Positions 48,358 to 57,834 of a stretch of 61,320 bases of DNA are shown piece after piece. Positions within the stretch are counted from its first letter, which is position 1; every line of letters starts with the position of its first letter. The stretch is taken from assembly GCF_002192535.1 (NCBI RefSeq), contig NZ_NAIA01000001.1, positions 1 to 61,320 on the forward strand, written 5' to 3'. The notes beneath the pieces are model-generated. The model did not search any database, was not told the DNA's origin, and worked only from the letters and a program-made list of their open reading frames with translations. The stretch comes from Polynucleobacter hirudinilacicola (GTDB lineage Bacteria > Pseudomonadota > Gammaproteobacteria > Burkholderiales > Burkholderiaceae). The position numbers and the translations under genes were made by a program.

Positions 48358-49377
48358 ATGAAAATCTGTGTAATCGGAGGGGGCGGTGCTATTGGCGGCT
48401 ACCTAGCTGTCATGCTGGCGCGAGCGGGCAATGACGTAACCGTTGTTGCGCGTGGCGCAACTTTGGCTGCAATTAAAGAGCGTGGATTGGCATTAATCAT
48501 GGATGACCAACCTGAGCCACTAGTAGCCGAAGTCAAAGCAGTTGAAAAAATTACTGATGCTGAAACTCCAGATGTCGTGATCCTGGCAGTCAAGGCGCAT
48601 CAAGTTGAGCCAATCATCGATGACTTGGCTGCCATCATGGGTCCAGAAACTATTTTGATCCCTATGCAAAATGGTATTCCTTGGTGGTATTTCCAAAAAC
48701 TCGGTGGCGAGTATCAAGACCACTCAGTTGAGACAGTTGATGCTGGCGGCGTTGCGAAAAAAACAATTAACCCAAACAATATTATTGGCTGCGTTGTTTA
48801 CCCCGCAACTTTTACTCAAGCTCCTGGTGTGATACGTCACGTAGAAGGCAATCGCTTCCCGTTGGGTGAGTTGGATGGTAAGTCTACTGAGCGTATTCAG
48901 AAGATGTCTGAGATGATGAGTGCAGCCAGCTTTAAATCACCAATCCTTGACGATATTCGCTCTGAGATTTGGCTCAAGCTTTGGGGCAATATGACTTTTA
49001 ACCCGATTAGCTCTTTGACCCATGGAACTTTGGAAGGCATTTGCCAATACCCATTAACCAAGGAGTTAGCGCGCAATATGATGGCAGAAGCCCAAACTAT
49101 TGCTGAAAAGCTTGGCGTTACTTTCCGGGTTGATATTGAGCGTCGTATTGCAGGCGCTGAAAAAGTCGGTAAACACAAGACGTCGATGTTGCAAGACTTA
49201 GAGGCTGGCCGTAGTTTAGAGATCGATGCACTCTTAGGTTCTGTGATAGAGCTTGGCAAAATTACCCAAACACCTACACCTTGCTTAAATACAGTCTTTG
49301 CTTTGACAAAGTATTTGGATGAGAACGTGCAAGCTTCCAAAGGTAGCTTGGCGCTACCATCTGTTTCGGGTTACTAA
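48358..49377 (+). CDS. panE: 2-dehydropantoate 2-reductase family protein
   Basis: NADPH-dependent ketopantoate reductase fold (ApbA/PanE) of 339 residues. The Rossmann start KICVIGGGGAIGGYLAVMLARAGNDVTVVARG is followed by VILAVKAHQVEPI near residue 77, PMQNGIPWWYF near 100 and the catalytic-Lys region EIWLKLWGNMTFNPISSLTHGT near 203. ApbA C-terminal residues KHKTSMLQDLEAGRSLEIDALLG near 264 are also present. WWYFQKLGGEYQ is unusual, so the true substrate may be another 2-oxo acid. A bidirectional terminator follows. Confidence 0.82.
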   Translation: MKICVIGGGGAIGGYLAVMLARAGNDVTVVARGATLAAIKERGLALIMDDQPEPLVAEVKAVEKITDAETPDVVILAVKAHQVEPIIDDLAAIMGPETILIPMQNGIPWWYFQKLGGEYQDHSVETVDAGGVAKKTINPNNIIGCVVYPATFTQAPGVIRHVEGNRFPLGELDGKSTERIQKMSEMMSAASFKSPILDDIRSEIWLKLWGNMTFNPISSLTHGTLEGICQYPLTKELARNMMAEAQTIAEKLGVTFRVDIERRIAGAEKVGKHKTSMLQDLEAGRSLEIDALLGSVIELGKITQTPTPCLNTVFALTKYLDENVQASKGSLALPSVSGY

Positions 49378-49387
49378 AACCACCGGC

Positions 49388-49408
49388 AATACTAAAGTTT
49401 TTAGTATT
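49388..49408. repeat. Short hairpin preceding the terminator
   Basis: AATACTAAA (49388-49396) and TTTAGTATT (49400-49408) form a perfect 9 bp stem with a 3 nt loop, directly before a larger terminator stem. A tandem terminator pair is plausible. Confidence 0.5.
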
Positions 49409-49409
49409 A

Positions 49410-49449
49410 AAAAACCCTTGCTATGTTGAGTAGCAAGGGTTTTTGTTTT
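49410..49449. terminator. Bidirectional Rho-independent terminator
   Basis: Arms AAAAACCCTTGCTA (49410-49423) and TAGCAAGGGTTTTT (49431-49444) pair over 14 bp around a 7 nt loop, with T-runs on both strands. It can end panE on the plus strand and the FAH-family gene on the minus strand. Confidence 0.9.
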
Positions 49450-49461
49450 GGAGCGGTAGAT

Positions 49462-50229
49462 TTATTCGAAGCGATTATCTAATCGACCAACACCATCAAT
49501 AATGATGCTGACGTTGCTGCCGGGCTTCATGGAGCCAACGCCTACTGAAGTGCCGCAGGCAATAATGTCGCCCGGCTCTAAGGGAATGTCTTGTGAGATC
49601 AAGCTAACTAATTTTGCTGGTGCAAAAATCATATCTGCTATTGGATAGTTTTGACGCTCTTGATCATTGAGAATGGTTTTGATGGTCAGTTTACTTGGGT
49701 CTATATCGGTAGTGATATATGGACCAAAGACACCGAAAGTATTAAAGCTCTTAGAGCGAGTCCACTGTGCATAACCAGGATCTCGATTAAGAATCTCAAT
49801 GGCGGTCACATCGTTAATGCAGGTATAGCCAAAGATTGCTTTTGCTGCTTGGGCTTCGTCACCCTCATGAATAGGTTTGCCAATGACGATTCCTAGTTCG
49901 CCTTCATAAACTACTTTGCCAGAGTAGGACTTAGGTGTGCGAATAATTTGATTGGCAGCCAAGAAGGAGTTGTTTCCCTTGAGAAAGTACAAAGGTTCAG
50001 CGGGCACCGCATGCTCTAATTTAGTAACTAGCGCATGGAAGTTATCAACCATTGCTACCATTTTGGATGGGGTGCATGGGATATCAATCGTGACATCTGC
50101 CAATTTGAGCGTTTCCCCAGTAGGTTTTGGATCTTGAAATAAGTCTCCCGAGTACACAGTGATTTGCTCGCCTTGTACCTGTCCTAAACCACTTTTCCCT
50201 TGATGCTGAAATCTAAGCCATTGAGCCAT
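49462..50229 (-). CDS. Fumarylacetoacetate hydrolase (FAH) family protein
   Basis: FAH-fold enzyme of 255 residues. Metal-site motifs are KVVYEGELGIVIGKPIHEGDEAQA near residue 105, FGYTCINDVTAIEI near 134, KSFNTFGVFGPYI near 159 and the C-terminal GDIIACGTSVGVGSMKPGSNVSIIIDGVGRLDN. Members include acylpyruvate hydrolases, oxaloacetate decarboxylases and aromatic-pathway hydratases; the substrate is not readable. A good AGGA precedes the ATG. It is divergent from the GrdB-like gene across 55 bp. Confidence 0.88.
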   Translation of the reverse strand: MAQWLRFQHQGKSGLGQVQGEQITVYSGDLFQDPKPTGETLKLADVTIDIPCTPSKMVAMVDNFHALVTKLEHAVPAEPLYFLKGNNSFLAANQIIRTPKSYSGKVVYEGELGIVIGKPIHEGDEAQAAKAIFGYTCINDVTAIEILNRDPGYAQWTRSKSFNTFGVFGPYITTDIDPSKLTIKTILNDQERQNYPIADMIFAPAKLVSLISQDIPLEPGDIIACGTSVGVGSMKPGSNVSIIIDGVGRLDNRFE

Positions 50230-50284
50230 AATGAGTTCCTGTGAAGTAAATATTTAATAAACAATATCTTACAGGGATGTATTG

Positions 50285-51220
50285 ATGTCCAAAACCGCCG
50301 AACTCGTTTTTGCGCCAGAATCGGACCAGCCTGTTCGCTATATCGAGCGTACTCGCAGTTATTACCTAGGTTTGGGTTATGAAAATCCCTATGTTTGGGC
50401 TCATTACATTGAGACCCCGTTTAATCCACTGCAAAAGCCGCTGCATCAATCGGTATTGGGGTTGATTACTACGGCAGTTCCTTTTGATGCCAGCAAGGGG
50501 CCGCAGGGGCCTGGTGCCTCCTACAACGCCGCTGCTAAGTTTTATCAGCCTTATCAAAAACCAACGAATACCGATTTTGATTTAAGAATTGCTCACGTGG
50601 GTATAGATCGTACAAATGCCAATATGGAAGATAGCAATTGTTGGTTTCCATTGGGAGCGGCCAAACAAGCGGTGCAGTCCAGAAGAGTGAAGGCTTTATC
50701 ACCCAATTTTTATGGCTTACCAACCAATCGCAGTCAGCGCCATACTTTAGAAGTAGATGCACCACTCATTTTAAAAATTCTGCAAGCTGACAAAGTCGAT
50801 GTTGCAGTCTTAATTCCGAATTGCCCCATATGTCATCAGAGCCAAAGTTTGTTAGCACGGTATTTGGAGGTAAATGGTATTTCTACTGTTGTGATGGGCG
50901 CTGCAAAGGACATTGTTGAATATTGTGGCGTACCGAGATTTCTATTTAGTGATTTTCCGCTTGGCAATGCAGCAGCAAAGCCTGGTGATCCTGACTCGCG
51001 AGCGCTTAACTTTGAATTAGCGTTAAGTCTTTTAGAGGGCGCTCCTACGGCGCGAACGACAGTGCAATCTCCCTTGATTTGGTCTACTGATCCGAGTTGG
51101 AAATTGGATTACTCAAATCTAGAAAAATTATCCTCAGAGGAGATTTTGCGCTTAAGGGAAGAGGCAGAGAAGGTGCGCATTACCGCACGCGAGCTAAGAA
51201 TGAAAAGCGTTGGGAGTTAA
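50285..51220 (+). CDS. GrdB-like (glycine/sarcosine/betaine/D-proline reductase selenoprotein B family) protein, Cys form
   Basis: A 311-residue protein recalling the selenoprotein B family of glycine/proline reductases: VGLITTAVPFDASKGPQG-like start (near residue 60), HVGIDRTNANMEDSNCWFP near 105 and the redox-like segment VLIPNCPICHQSQSLLARYLEVNGISTVV near 178. CPICH stands where I expect the Cys/Sec redox motif. IVEYCGVPRFLFSDFPLGNAAAKPGD near 218 follows. There are no GrdA, GrdC or proline-reductase partners in the window, and no UGA codon, so the role is probably different from amino-acid fermentation. The family call is from memory of motifs. Confidence 0.65.
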   Translation: MSKTAELVFAPESDQPVRYIERTRSYYLGLGYENPYVWAHYIETPFNPLQKPLHQSVLGLITTAVPFDASKGPQGPGASYNAAAKFYQPYQKPTNTDFDLRIAHVGIDRTNANMEDSNCWFPLGAAKQAVQSRRVKALSPNFYGLPTNRSQRHTLEVDAPLILKILQADKVDVAVLIPNCPICHQSQSLLARYLEVNGISTVVMGAAKDIVEYCGVPRFLFSDFPLGNAAAKPGDPDSRALNFELALSLLEGAPTARTTVQSPLIWSTDPSWKLDYSNLEKLSSEEILRLREEAEKVRITARELRMKSVGS

Positions 51221-51223
51221 TTA

Positions 51224-52228
51224 TTAAGTCTGGCGTGCGAGGGAGTATTCGCATAAGGCACGCAATGCTGCTGTTGCCTCATTAACTGGGAAGTCTGTAA
51301 TGCATGCTAAAGCCAAGTCTGCTTCACGTTTAGCGACAGCTTGGGTGTAATCTAGAGCACCGGATGCTTGTACTGCATTTAAAATTTGTGCAAATATATC
51401 TTCTGGTAGATCTTGATTTTGTTCAATAGCGGCGCGCACTAAAAGACGCTCTTCATTACTGCCATTTTCTAGTAAGTAAATCAGGGGTAGCGTTGGCTTA
51501 CCTTCACGCAAATCATCACCAGCATTTTTACCCATCTGCGCAGCATTAGCCGTGTAATCCAAAAGATCATCCATCAGTTGGAATGCAGTACCAATATGTC
51601 GACCAAACGCAGCTGCCTGCTCTCGCTGAATATCTGTTGCGTTCGCTAGGATTGAACCTAACTCAGTAGAGGCTTCAAATAATTTTGCGGTTTTGTAGCG
51701 AATGACTTGCAAGTAGCTTGCCTCGTCTACTTCAGGGTCATTCATATTCAGGAGCTGAAGAACTTCACCTTCGGCGATCGTATTGGTGGCATCCGACAGG
51801 ATTTGCATTACTCGCAAGTCATTTGGGCCAATCATCATTTGGAAGGCTCGGGAATAGAGGAAGTCGCCCACCAAAACGCTGGCTGCATTGCCAAAAGCAG
51901 CATTTGCGGTTTCTCGCCCCCTCCTGAGGGTCGATTCATCCACAACATCGTCATGAAGGAGGGTAGCAGTATGGATAAATTCCACTACGGCAGCCATTTC
52001 GAGGGTGTGAGGAGTTTCTTTAGCATTAGCCAGGGCTTTAGCTACCAGCATCAATAGCGCTGGTCGAACCCGTTTTCCGCCCGCTTGGATGATGTATGAG
52101 GAAATTTGGTCAATTAAGGCCACTTTTGAGGCTAAACGCTGACGAATTACTCCATCTAAGGCCTTGAAATCTAAGGCAATTGGGGCCAGGATCTGGCTTA
52201 AGTCGTTGATTTTGACAGTGCTCGTCAT
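51224..52228 (-). CDS. ispB: Octaprenyl diphosphate synthase (polyprenyl synthetase)
   Basis: Makes the C40-type side chain of ubiquinone. The 334 residues have the first Asp-rich motif HDDVVDESTLRRGRETANAAFG near residue 90 and the second QLMDDLLDYTANAAQMGKNAGDDLREGKPTLPLIYLL near 217. The divergent rplU promoter's -35 box lies inside its first codons. It converges on the GrdB-like gene with a 3 bp gap. The start has no visible Shine-Dalgarno sequence. Chain length is inferred from the family. Confidence 0.94.
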   Translation of the reverse strand: MTSTVKINDLSQILAPIALDFKALDGVIRQRLASKVALIDQISSYIIQAGGKRVRPALLMLVAKALANAKETPHTLEMAAVVEFIHTATLLHDDVVDESTLRRGRETANAAFGNAASVLVGDFLYSRAFQMMIGPNDLRVMQILSDATNTIAEGEVLQLLNMNDPEVDEASYLQVIRYKTAKLFEASTELGSILANATDIQREQAAAFGRHIGTAFQLMDDLLDYTANAAQMGKNAGDDLREGKPTLPLIYLLENGSNEERLLVRAAIEQNQDLPEDIFAQILNAVQASGALDYTQAVAKREADLALACITDFPVNEATAALRALCEYSLARQT

Positions 52229-52240
52229 GCAAGATATAAT
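52212..52240 (+). promoter_or_regulatory. Perfect-consensus sigma70 promoter of rplU-rpmA
   Basis: TTGACA (52212-52217) and TATAAT (52235-52240) are separated by exactly 17 bp, a full consensus match. The -35 box lies inside the first codons of the divergent ispB gene. Expected transcription start near 52247 gives a leader of about 57 nt. Confidence 0.9.
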
Positions 52241-52250
52241 AATGGGCTTA

Positions 52251-52271
52251 GCTTATCCAGGGTGGATTAGC
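52251..52271 (+). promoter_or_regulatory. Hairpin in the rplU leader
   Basis: GCTTATCC (52251-52258) and GGATTAGC (52264-52271) pair with one mismatch around AGGGT. It lies at the very 5' end of the predicted transcript, so it could affect mRNA stability or serve as an autoregulatory site for L21. Function is inference. Confidence 0.35.
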
Positions 52272-52303
52272 TTAAATGTAGATATTAATTGAGGTTTCAA
52301 ACC

Positions 52304-52615
52304 ATGTACGCGGTCATAAAAACCGGTGGCAAACAGTATAAAGTTGCTGCAGGCGAAAAATTGAAAATAGAACAGATACCAGCGGAAATCGGCAGCGAAA
52401 TCACTCTTGACCAAGTCCTCGCCGTTGGCGAAGGCGCTTCACTGAAATTAGGTGATCCATTGGTTAATGGTGCAGCTGTGATGGCCACTGTCGTCTCCCA
52501 GGGACGTCACGATAAAGTGACAATCTTTAAGATGCGCCGTCGCAAGCATTATCAAAAGCACCAAGGCCATCGTCAGAATTTCACTGAAATTTTGATCAAC
52601 ACGATTAAAGCCTAA
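52304..52615 (+). CDS. rplU: 50S ribosomal protein L21
   Basis: Ribosomal protein of 103 residues from the ATG at 52304 ([18 protein letters not shown]). [14 protein letters not shown] at the C terminus is characteristic. An upstream in-frame codon adding five residues is not used in the family. It is followed by rpmA after 19 bp containing AGGAGA. Confidence 0.97.
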   Translation: MYAVIKTGGKQYKVAAGEKLKIEQIPAEIGSEITLDQVLAVGEGASLKLGDPLVNGAAVMATVVSQGRHDKVTIFKMRRRKHYQKHQGHRQNFTEILINTIKA

Positions 52616-52634
52616 TTCAGGGTAGGAGAAAGAT

Positions 52635-52895
52635 ATGGCACAGAAAAAAGGCGGCGGCTCAACACGAAATGGTCGCGACTCAGAATCGAAACGCTTAGGC
52701 GTGAAGGTATTTGGCGGCGAGCAGATTAATGCTGGCAGCATCATCATTCGTCAACGTGGCACACGTGTTCATCCAGGTGCTAACGTTGGTATTGGTAAAG
52801 ATCACACTTTGTTTGCCTTAATTGACGGACAAGTGGAATTCGGCGTTAAGGGTGCTTTGAAGAAGGCCCAAGTTTCAGTCTTGCCTCGTTCATAA
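52635..52895 (+). CDS. rpmA: 50S ribosomal protein L27
   Basis: Ribosomal protein of 86 residues near the peptidyl-transferase centre. The start [52 protein letters not shown] and the C-terminal region all match the family. There is no Firmicutes-type N-terminal propeptide. Cotranscribed with rplU and closed by a strong terminator. Confidence 0.97.
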   Translation: MAQKKGGGSTRNGRDSESKRLGVKVFGGEQINAGSIIIRQRGTRVHPGANVGIGKDHTLFALIDGQVEFGVKGALKKAQVSVLPRS

Positions 52896-52953
52896 GGCGC
52901 CTGACTGAGACTCGTTTGATTCAGATTTATTCCGAATTTAACTCTTAGGAACA

Positions 52954-52978
52954 GGCCTCGCTAAGCGAGGCCTTTTTT
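52954..52978 (+). terminator. Rho-independent terminator between rpmA and obgE
   Basis: AGGCCTCGC and GCGAGGCCT form a 9 bp stem with a TAA loop, then six T (52973-52978). The T-run ends 4 nt before the obgE ATG at 52983. The GCGAGG of the 3' arm is also the only Shine-Dalgarno-like sequence upstream of obgE. Confidence 0.93.
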
Positions 52979-52982
52979 ATTC

Positions 52983-54071
52983 ATGAAATTTATAGACGAA
53001 GCGCGCATTGAAGTCATAGCCGGCCAGGGTGGCGCCGGGAGCGCTTCTATGCGCCGTGAAAAGTTCATTGAATTTGGCGGGCCTGATGGCGGTGATGGCG
53101 GTAAGGGTGGAAGCGTATGGGCTGTAGCTGATCGCAACATCAATACTCTGATTGATTACCGCTATGCCAAAACGCATACCGCAAAAAATGGTGAACCTGG
53201 CCGTGGCGCTGATTGTTATGGCCGCGCAGGTGACGATATTGAATTACGTATGCCAGTTGGAACCATCATTGCGGATTACGAAACTGGTGAGCCGATTGCT
53301 GATTTAACAACGCATGGTGAGCGCCTTTGCCTTGCCCAAGGCGGCGTTGGTGGTTGGGGCAATATTCACTTTAAGAGCAGCACCAATAGGGCGCCACGTC
53401 AGAAGACCAATGGCAAGCCAGGTGAGCGTCGTAAATTGAAACTGGAACTAAAGGTGTTGGCTGATGTTGGCTTACTTGGCATGCCGAATGCTGGCAAATC
53501 TACTTTGATTACGGCTGTTTCTAACGCACGTCCAAAAATTGCTGACTACCCATTTACCACTTTACATCCTAATTTGGGTGTGGTTCGCGTGGGAAATGAG
53601 CGTAGCTTTGTGATTGCGGATATTCCAGGATTAATTGAGGGTGCCGCTGAAGGTGCTGGCTTAGGCCACCGCTTCTTGCGTCACTTGCAGCGCACAGGCG
53701 TTCTTTTGCATTTGGTTGATCTTGCACCTTTTGATGAAAACGTAGACCCAGTAGCCGATGCAAATGCGATTGTGAACGAGTTGCGCAAGTACGACGAAGC
53801 TCTGGTCGAGAAGCCGCGCTGGCTGGTATTGAACAAAGTGGATATGATTCCTGAAGAGGATCGCAAGAAAGTAGTTGCAGATTTTGTGAAAAAGTTTAAG
53901 TGGAAGGGTCCCATGTTTGAGATCTCCGCTCTCACTGGACTTGGCTGCGATAAGCTTTGTTATGCCTTGCAGGACTATCTAGACTCTGTTCGACGTGATC
54001 GTGATGAGCAAGATGAGCGCGCCCAAGATCCTCGTTACAAAGATCAGCTAGAAGATAAAAAACCCGATTAA
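52983..54071 (+). CDS. obgE: GTPase ObgE (CgtA)
   Basis: Ribosome-associated GTPase of 362 residues. The glycine-rich Obg domain ([30 protein letters not shown] near residues 14-45) is followed by G1 [11 protein letters not shown] near 165, G3 [22 protein letters not shown] near 213, G4 NKVD near 283 and G5 SAL near 313. The C-terminal tail is short and charged. Its start sits immediately after the rpmA terminator, so readthrough or an unseen promoter must supply its mRNA. It is followed 27 bp later by proB. Confidence 0.96.
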   Translation: MKFIDEARIEVIAGQGGAGSASMRREKFIEFGGPDGGDGGKGGSVWAVADRNINTLIDYRYAKTHTAKNGEPGRGADCYGRAGDDIELRMPVGTIIADYETGEPIADLTTHGERLCLAQGGVGGWGNIHFKSSTNRAPRQKTNGKPGERRKLKLELKVLADVGLLGMPNAGKSTLITAVSNARPKIADYPFTTLHPNLGVVRVGNERSFVIADIPGLIEGAAEGAGLGHRFLRHLQRTGVLLHLVDLAPFDENVDPVADANAIVNELRKYDEALVEKPRWLVLNKVDMIPEEDRKKVVADFVKKFKWKGPMFEISALTGLGCDKLCYALQDYLDSVRRDRDEQDERAQDPRYKDQLEDKKPD

Positions 54072-54098
54072 AGTATTCATTCAAATTTCATAGTTGTT

Positions 54099-54887
54099 AT
54101 GAACACCAAACAAACTAAACGCATCGTTGTCAAAGTAGGCTCTAGTCTTGTCACCAATAATGGTGAGGGTCTAGACCATGCTGCAATTGGGATGTGGGCT
54201 GAGCAAATGGCAGCATTATTAAAGTCTGGCCATGAGTTATTGATGGTGAGCTCAGGAGCAATTGCCGAAGGTATGCAGCGTTTAGGTTGGGCTAAGCGCC
54301 CACAAGAAATTCATCAACTTCAAGCTGCAGCTGCAGTTGGTCAAATGGGTCTAGTGCAGGTTTATGAGAGTTGTTTTGCACGCTTTAATTTACGCAGTGC
54401 CCAGATTTTATTAACCAACGCTGATTTGGCAAACCCAGAGCGTAACGCAAATGCTAAGGCCACCTTAGAGACTTTGCTAAAGCTGGGCGTTGTTCCAATC
54501 ATTAATGAAAATGACACCGTGGTCACGGATGAAATTAAGTTTGGCGATAACGATAGCCTAGCTGCTCTGGTGACGAACTTGGTTCATGCAGATCTTTTAG
54601 TGATTTTGACTGATCAGGGTGGTTTATTTACTGCTGATCCTCGCCAAAACGCCGACGCAACTCTGCTCAGTGATGCTATTGCGGGAGATCCCGCTTTAGA
54701 GAGAATGGCTGGTGGTGCAGCCAGCGAATTGAGTAAAGGCGGCATGTTGACAAAAGTATTGGCTGCAAAGATTGCTGTCCAAACAGGAGCTTCTACTGTG
54801 ATTGCCTCTGGTCGCGAACCTAATGTGCTCACCCGTCTCTTGAGAGGCGAGAAAATTGGTACCTCTTTGAGGGCCAAGCTCAACTAA
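54099..54887 (+). CDS. proB: Glutamate 5-kinase without PUA domain
   Basis: First step of proline synthesis. The 262 residues cover only the amino-acid kinase domain: [19 protein letters not shown] at the start, [11 protein letters not shown] near residue 50, [43 protein letters not shown] near 132 and [19 protein letters not shown] near 207. The roughly 100-residue C-terminal PUA domain of the E. coli type (about 367 residues) is absent. The convergent gene ends 6 bp later, so no decayed remnant can be hidden there. Kinases without PUA are known in other bacteria. Confidence 0.93.
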   Translation: MNTKQTKRIVVKVGSSLVTNNGEGLDHAAIGMWAEQMAALLKSGHELLMVSSGAIAEGMQRLGWAKRPQEIHQLQAAAAVGQMGLVQVYESCFARFNLRSAQILLTNADLANPERNANAKATLETLLKLGVVPIINENDTVVTDEIKFGDNDSLAALVTNLVHADLLVILTDQGGLFTADPRQNADATLLSDAIAGDPALERMAGGAASELSKGGMLTKVLAAKIAVQTGASTVIASGREPNVLTRLLRGEKIGTSLRAKLN

Positions 54888-54893
54888 GCGTCA

Positions 54894-55445
54894 TCAGAAC
54901 GCAGGAGCTGGGGGATCACCAGTAAAAGATCTGGGATTTAGGCTCTGTAGTACGGTCTTAAGACTCGTTTCCTGAGAATTTAAATTGCAAAATGCGCCCT
55001 GTGCCAATGCTGCTTGATAACGATTTGGGATATTGGATTTGATAGCAGTCCATGTGCCTAGAGGATTTTCGTTCCACTTGTTGTTATCAAGTGTCCCATA
55101 CAGGCGCCACTGGAAAGAATCGCAGCGAATACCTTCATATTGAACCTGCATTCCGCCGCTGGGATTGGTAATGACAACTGTATAGCGTGTAACACCATCT
55201 TTTCCGATCGCAATAGAGTTCGTATCCACTGCAAACTTGAAGATCGTGGTTTGAGTGACATAAAAGGGCAGCAGAGTGGATTTATTGGGTGGATTTGAAG
55301 GGAGGGTAGTTGTCCCCTCCTTAAATACCATTGGAGCAAAAGGATCGAGGCCGCTTTGCAAAGGATCGCCTGCACAAGCCATTAAGCTGGCTCCAATTGA
55401 AATGCTAATCGCGTAGGCACTGATTTTGCGGTACTTAGCATTCAT
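54894..55445 (-). CDS. CNP1-like family lipoprotein
   Basis: A 183-residue protein with an N-terminal signal (basic start, then [15 protein letters not shown]) and a lipobox around LMAC (Cys near residue 24). The body ([40 protein letters not shown]) matches, from memory, the CNP1-like domain found beside the RNA pyrophosphohydrolase gene in betaproteobacteria. Function unknown, envelope-located. It overlaps rppH by 4 bp. Confidence 0.78.
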   Translation of the reverse strand: MNAKYRKISAYAISISIGASLMACAGDPLQSGLDPFAPMVFKEGTTTLPSNPPNKSTLLPFYVTQTTIFKFAVDTNSIAIGKDGVTRYTVVITNPSGGMQVQYEGIRCDSFQWRLYGTLDNNKWNENPLGTWTAIKSNIPNRYQAALAQGAFCNLNSQETSLKTVLQSLNPRSFTGDPPAPAF

Positions 55446-56041
55446 TTTTCTTTATCCGATTTAGTAGATGGTTTGTGTTGATCATCATGGCCAGCATAAA
55501 AAGACTGTATAAGATCGAGTGGGGTGCCCCAAGCGAGCTGCTGCATTCTGATTCCTCGGGAAAGGTAACGAGCCAGCTCAGAAAGCGCTAATTCATAAAC
55601 CTCTCGCTTGAAATCAATCACTGTATCCAGTTGGATCCAGAAAGGTACCCAGCGCCAAGCATCAAATTCGGGGTGGTCTGAGGCCCGCAGTTGAATATCG
55701 CTATCTAAGCCAACTAGGCGCAGAAGGAACCAAATTTGTTTTTGGCCACGATAGGCAGTACGGTGAACGCGAGTGGCGTGTTGACGGCGCAAGTATTCCT
55801 CAGGGACGTCATAGCGAAGCCAGTCCCTAGTTCGTCCAATAATTTGGACATGCTCCGGCAGCAAGCCAACTTCCTCATGCAATTCGCGGTACATGGCCTG
55901 CTCAGGGCTTTCACCATGCTGAATCCCACCCTGTGGGAACTGCCACGAATGCTGCCCAACGCGTTTTCCCCAGAAAACCTCGTTACGGCCATTAAGGAGG
56001 ACAATGCCGACATTGGGGCGATACCCTTCACGGTCAAGCAT
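55442..56041 (-). CDS. rppH: RNA 5' pyrophosphohydrolase
   Basis: Nudix enzyme that strips pyrophosphate from mRNA 5' ends and starts decay. The 199 residues begin [29 protein letters not shown]. The Nudix box [25 protein letters not shown] lies near residue 38, and [13 protein letters not shown] near 94. It is divergent from proS across 48 bp and coupled to the CNP1-like gene. Confidence 0.95.
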   Translation of the reverse strand: MLDREGYRPNVGIVLLNGRNEVFWGKRVGQHSWQFPQGGIQHGESPEQAMYRELHEEVGLLPEHVQIIGRTRDWLRYDVPEEYLRRQHATRVHRTAYRGQKQIWFLLRLVGLDSDIQLRASDHPEFDAWRWVPFWIQLDTVIDFKREVYELALSELARYLSRGIRMQQLAWGTPLDLIQSFYAGHDDQHKPSTKSDKEK

Positions 56042-56089
56042 GATCGTGCCTCAAATCCTTTAAAATCAATGATTTGATTATATCCATAC

Positions 56090-57832
56090 ATGAAAGCATC
56101 ACAATCATTTCTCGCCACGCTAAAAGAAGCGCCTTCTGACGCTGAGGTGGTTTCGCACAAACTGATGGTGCGGGCAGGTTTAATTCGCAAGCTTAGTGCT
56201 GGCGTTTATAACTATTTGCCGCTCGGCTTAAAAGTGATTCGCAAAGTCGAAAACATCATTCGCGAAGAAATGAATCGTGCCGGTGCAATTGAATTACTGA
56301 TGCCGATGATTCAGCCTGCTGAACTATGGCAAGAGACTGGCCGCTGGGAAAAAATGGGCCCTGAATTACTGCGTATTAAAGATCGTCACGACAGGGATTT
56401 TTTGATTCAGCCAACTTCTGAAGAAGTGATTACTGATTTAGCTCGCAATGAAATTAAGAGCTACAAACAACTGCCGGTGAATTTTTATCAGATTCAAACT
56501 AAATTCCGTGATGAGCGCCGCCCGCGTTTTGGAATTATGCGTGGTCGTGAGTTCAGCATGAAAGATGCTTACTCATTTGATCGCGATACTGAAGGCTTAA
56601 AGAAGTCTTATCAAATGATGTTTGATGCTTATACGCGTATCTTCAAGCGTATGGGTCTCAAGTTCCGTGCGGTCACTGCCGATAACGGTGCCATTGGTGG
56701 ATCGGGTAGTCAAGAATTCCATGTGATTGCGGAAACTGGCGAAGATGCCATTGTGTACTGCCCAAATTCTGATTACGCAGCAAATCTAGAGGCAGCAGAA
56801 TCCCTTGCATTGATAGCAATAAGGGCTTCAGCAAGCGCCATAATGACTAAGGTTCCGACGCCTGATAAGAGTACTTGCGCTGATGTCGCTCAGTTTCTCA
56901 ATCTCCCGTTAGAAAAAACGGTAAAGACTTTATTGTTTGCTGCTGACCAAGAAAAAGGGCCAGCTAAACTCTTCATGTTGTTAGTTCGTGGTGATCATGA
57001 TTTGAATGAAGTGAAGGCCAGCAAGATTCCAGGTATGGCCGAATCTCGCTTTGCTACAGAGGCTGAGATTAAGCAAGCATGTAACGCTCCAGCAGGATAT
57101 TTAGGTCCTGTAGGCGTAAGCGCCGATGTGACTGTCGTGGCAGATCGTACGGTTGCCAATATGGCTGACTTTGTATGCGGTGCTAATGATGCTGGTTACC
57201 ACTTAACAGGTGTGAACTGGGGTCGTGACTTACCAGAGCCACTCACTTTGGATATTCGTAATGCAGTGATTGGCGATCCTTCCCCGGATGGCAAAGGTGT
57301 TGTAGATATTTGCCGCGGTATTGAAGTGGGTCACGTCTTCCAATTGGGCACGCGTTATTCAGAAGCAATGGGCTGCACCTACCTTGATCAACAAGGTAAA
57401 GCGCAAGCCATGGTGATGGGTTGCTACGGGATTGGTGTGACTCGTTTGTTGGGCGCCGCTATTGAACAAGGTCATGATGAGCGCGGCATTATTTGGCCCA
57501 TCTCGATGGCGCCATTTGAAGTAGTCATTTGCCCAATGGGTTACGACAAATCTGAGGCAGTGAAGGCTGCCTGTGATCAATTGCATGATGACTTACTTGC
57601 TGCTGGCATTGATGTGATCTTAGACGATCGCAACGAGCGTCCAGGTGCCATGTTTGCTGACTGGGAGCTGATTGGTGCACCATTCCGCGTGGTGATTGGC
57701 GACCGCGGTTTAGCTAATGCTGAAGTGGAGTTTAAGGGCCGCACTGATGCGGAATCACAAAACATCCCGCTAGCAGAGATCAAAGCAAAAGTGATTTCTG
57801 CTGTGGAAGCAGCTAAGAACTCAATTCAATAA
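56090..57832 (+). CDS. proS: Prolyl-tRNA synthetase
   Basis: Class II synthetase of 580 residues, the bacterial type with an inserted editing domain. Motif 1 is near IEDR-like [20 protein letters not shown] (residue 50). Motif 2 is [26 protein letters not shown] near 143, the editing domain spans about 220-400 ([17 protein letters not shown] leads into it), and motif 3 is [14 protein letters not shown] near 448; the anticodon domain is at the C terminus. It converges on ffh with 2 bp between stops. Confidence 0.96.
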   Translation: MKASQSFLATLKEAPSDAEVVSHKLMVRAGLIRKLSAGVYNYLPLGLKVIRKVENIIREEMNRAGAIELLMPMIQPAELWQETGRWEKMGPELLRIKDRHDRDFLIQPTSEEVITDLARNEIKSYKQLPVNFYQIQTKFRDERRPRFGIMRGREFSMKDAYSFDRDTEGLKKSYQMMFDAYTRIFKRMGLKFRAVTADNGAIGGSGSQEFHVIAETGEDAIVYCPNSDYAANLEAAESLALIAIRASASAIMTKVPTPDKSTCADVAQFLNLPLEKTVKTLLFAADQEKGPAKLFMLLVRGDHDLNEVKASKIPGMAESRFATEAEIKQACNAPAGYLGPVGVSADVTVVADRTVANMADFVCGANDAGYHLTGVNWGRDLPEPLTLDIRNAVIGDPSPDGKGVVDICRGIEVGHVFQLGTRYSEAMGCTYLDQQGKAQAMVMGCYGIGVTRLLGAAIEQGHDERGIIWPISMAPFEVVICPMGYDKSEAVKAACDQLHDDLLAAGIDVILDDRNERPGAMFADWELIGAPFRVVIGDRGLANAEVEFKGRTDAESQNIPLAEIKAKVISAVEAAKNSIQ

Positions 57833-57834
57833 GT

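Noticed and set aside
55714..56190. 158-codon minus-strand frame covering the rppH start and proS start
   Set aside because: It conflicts with both a Nudix enzyme and a tRNA synthetase whose N termini match their families.
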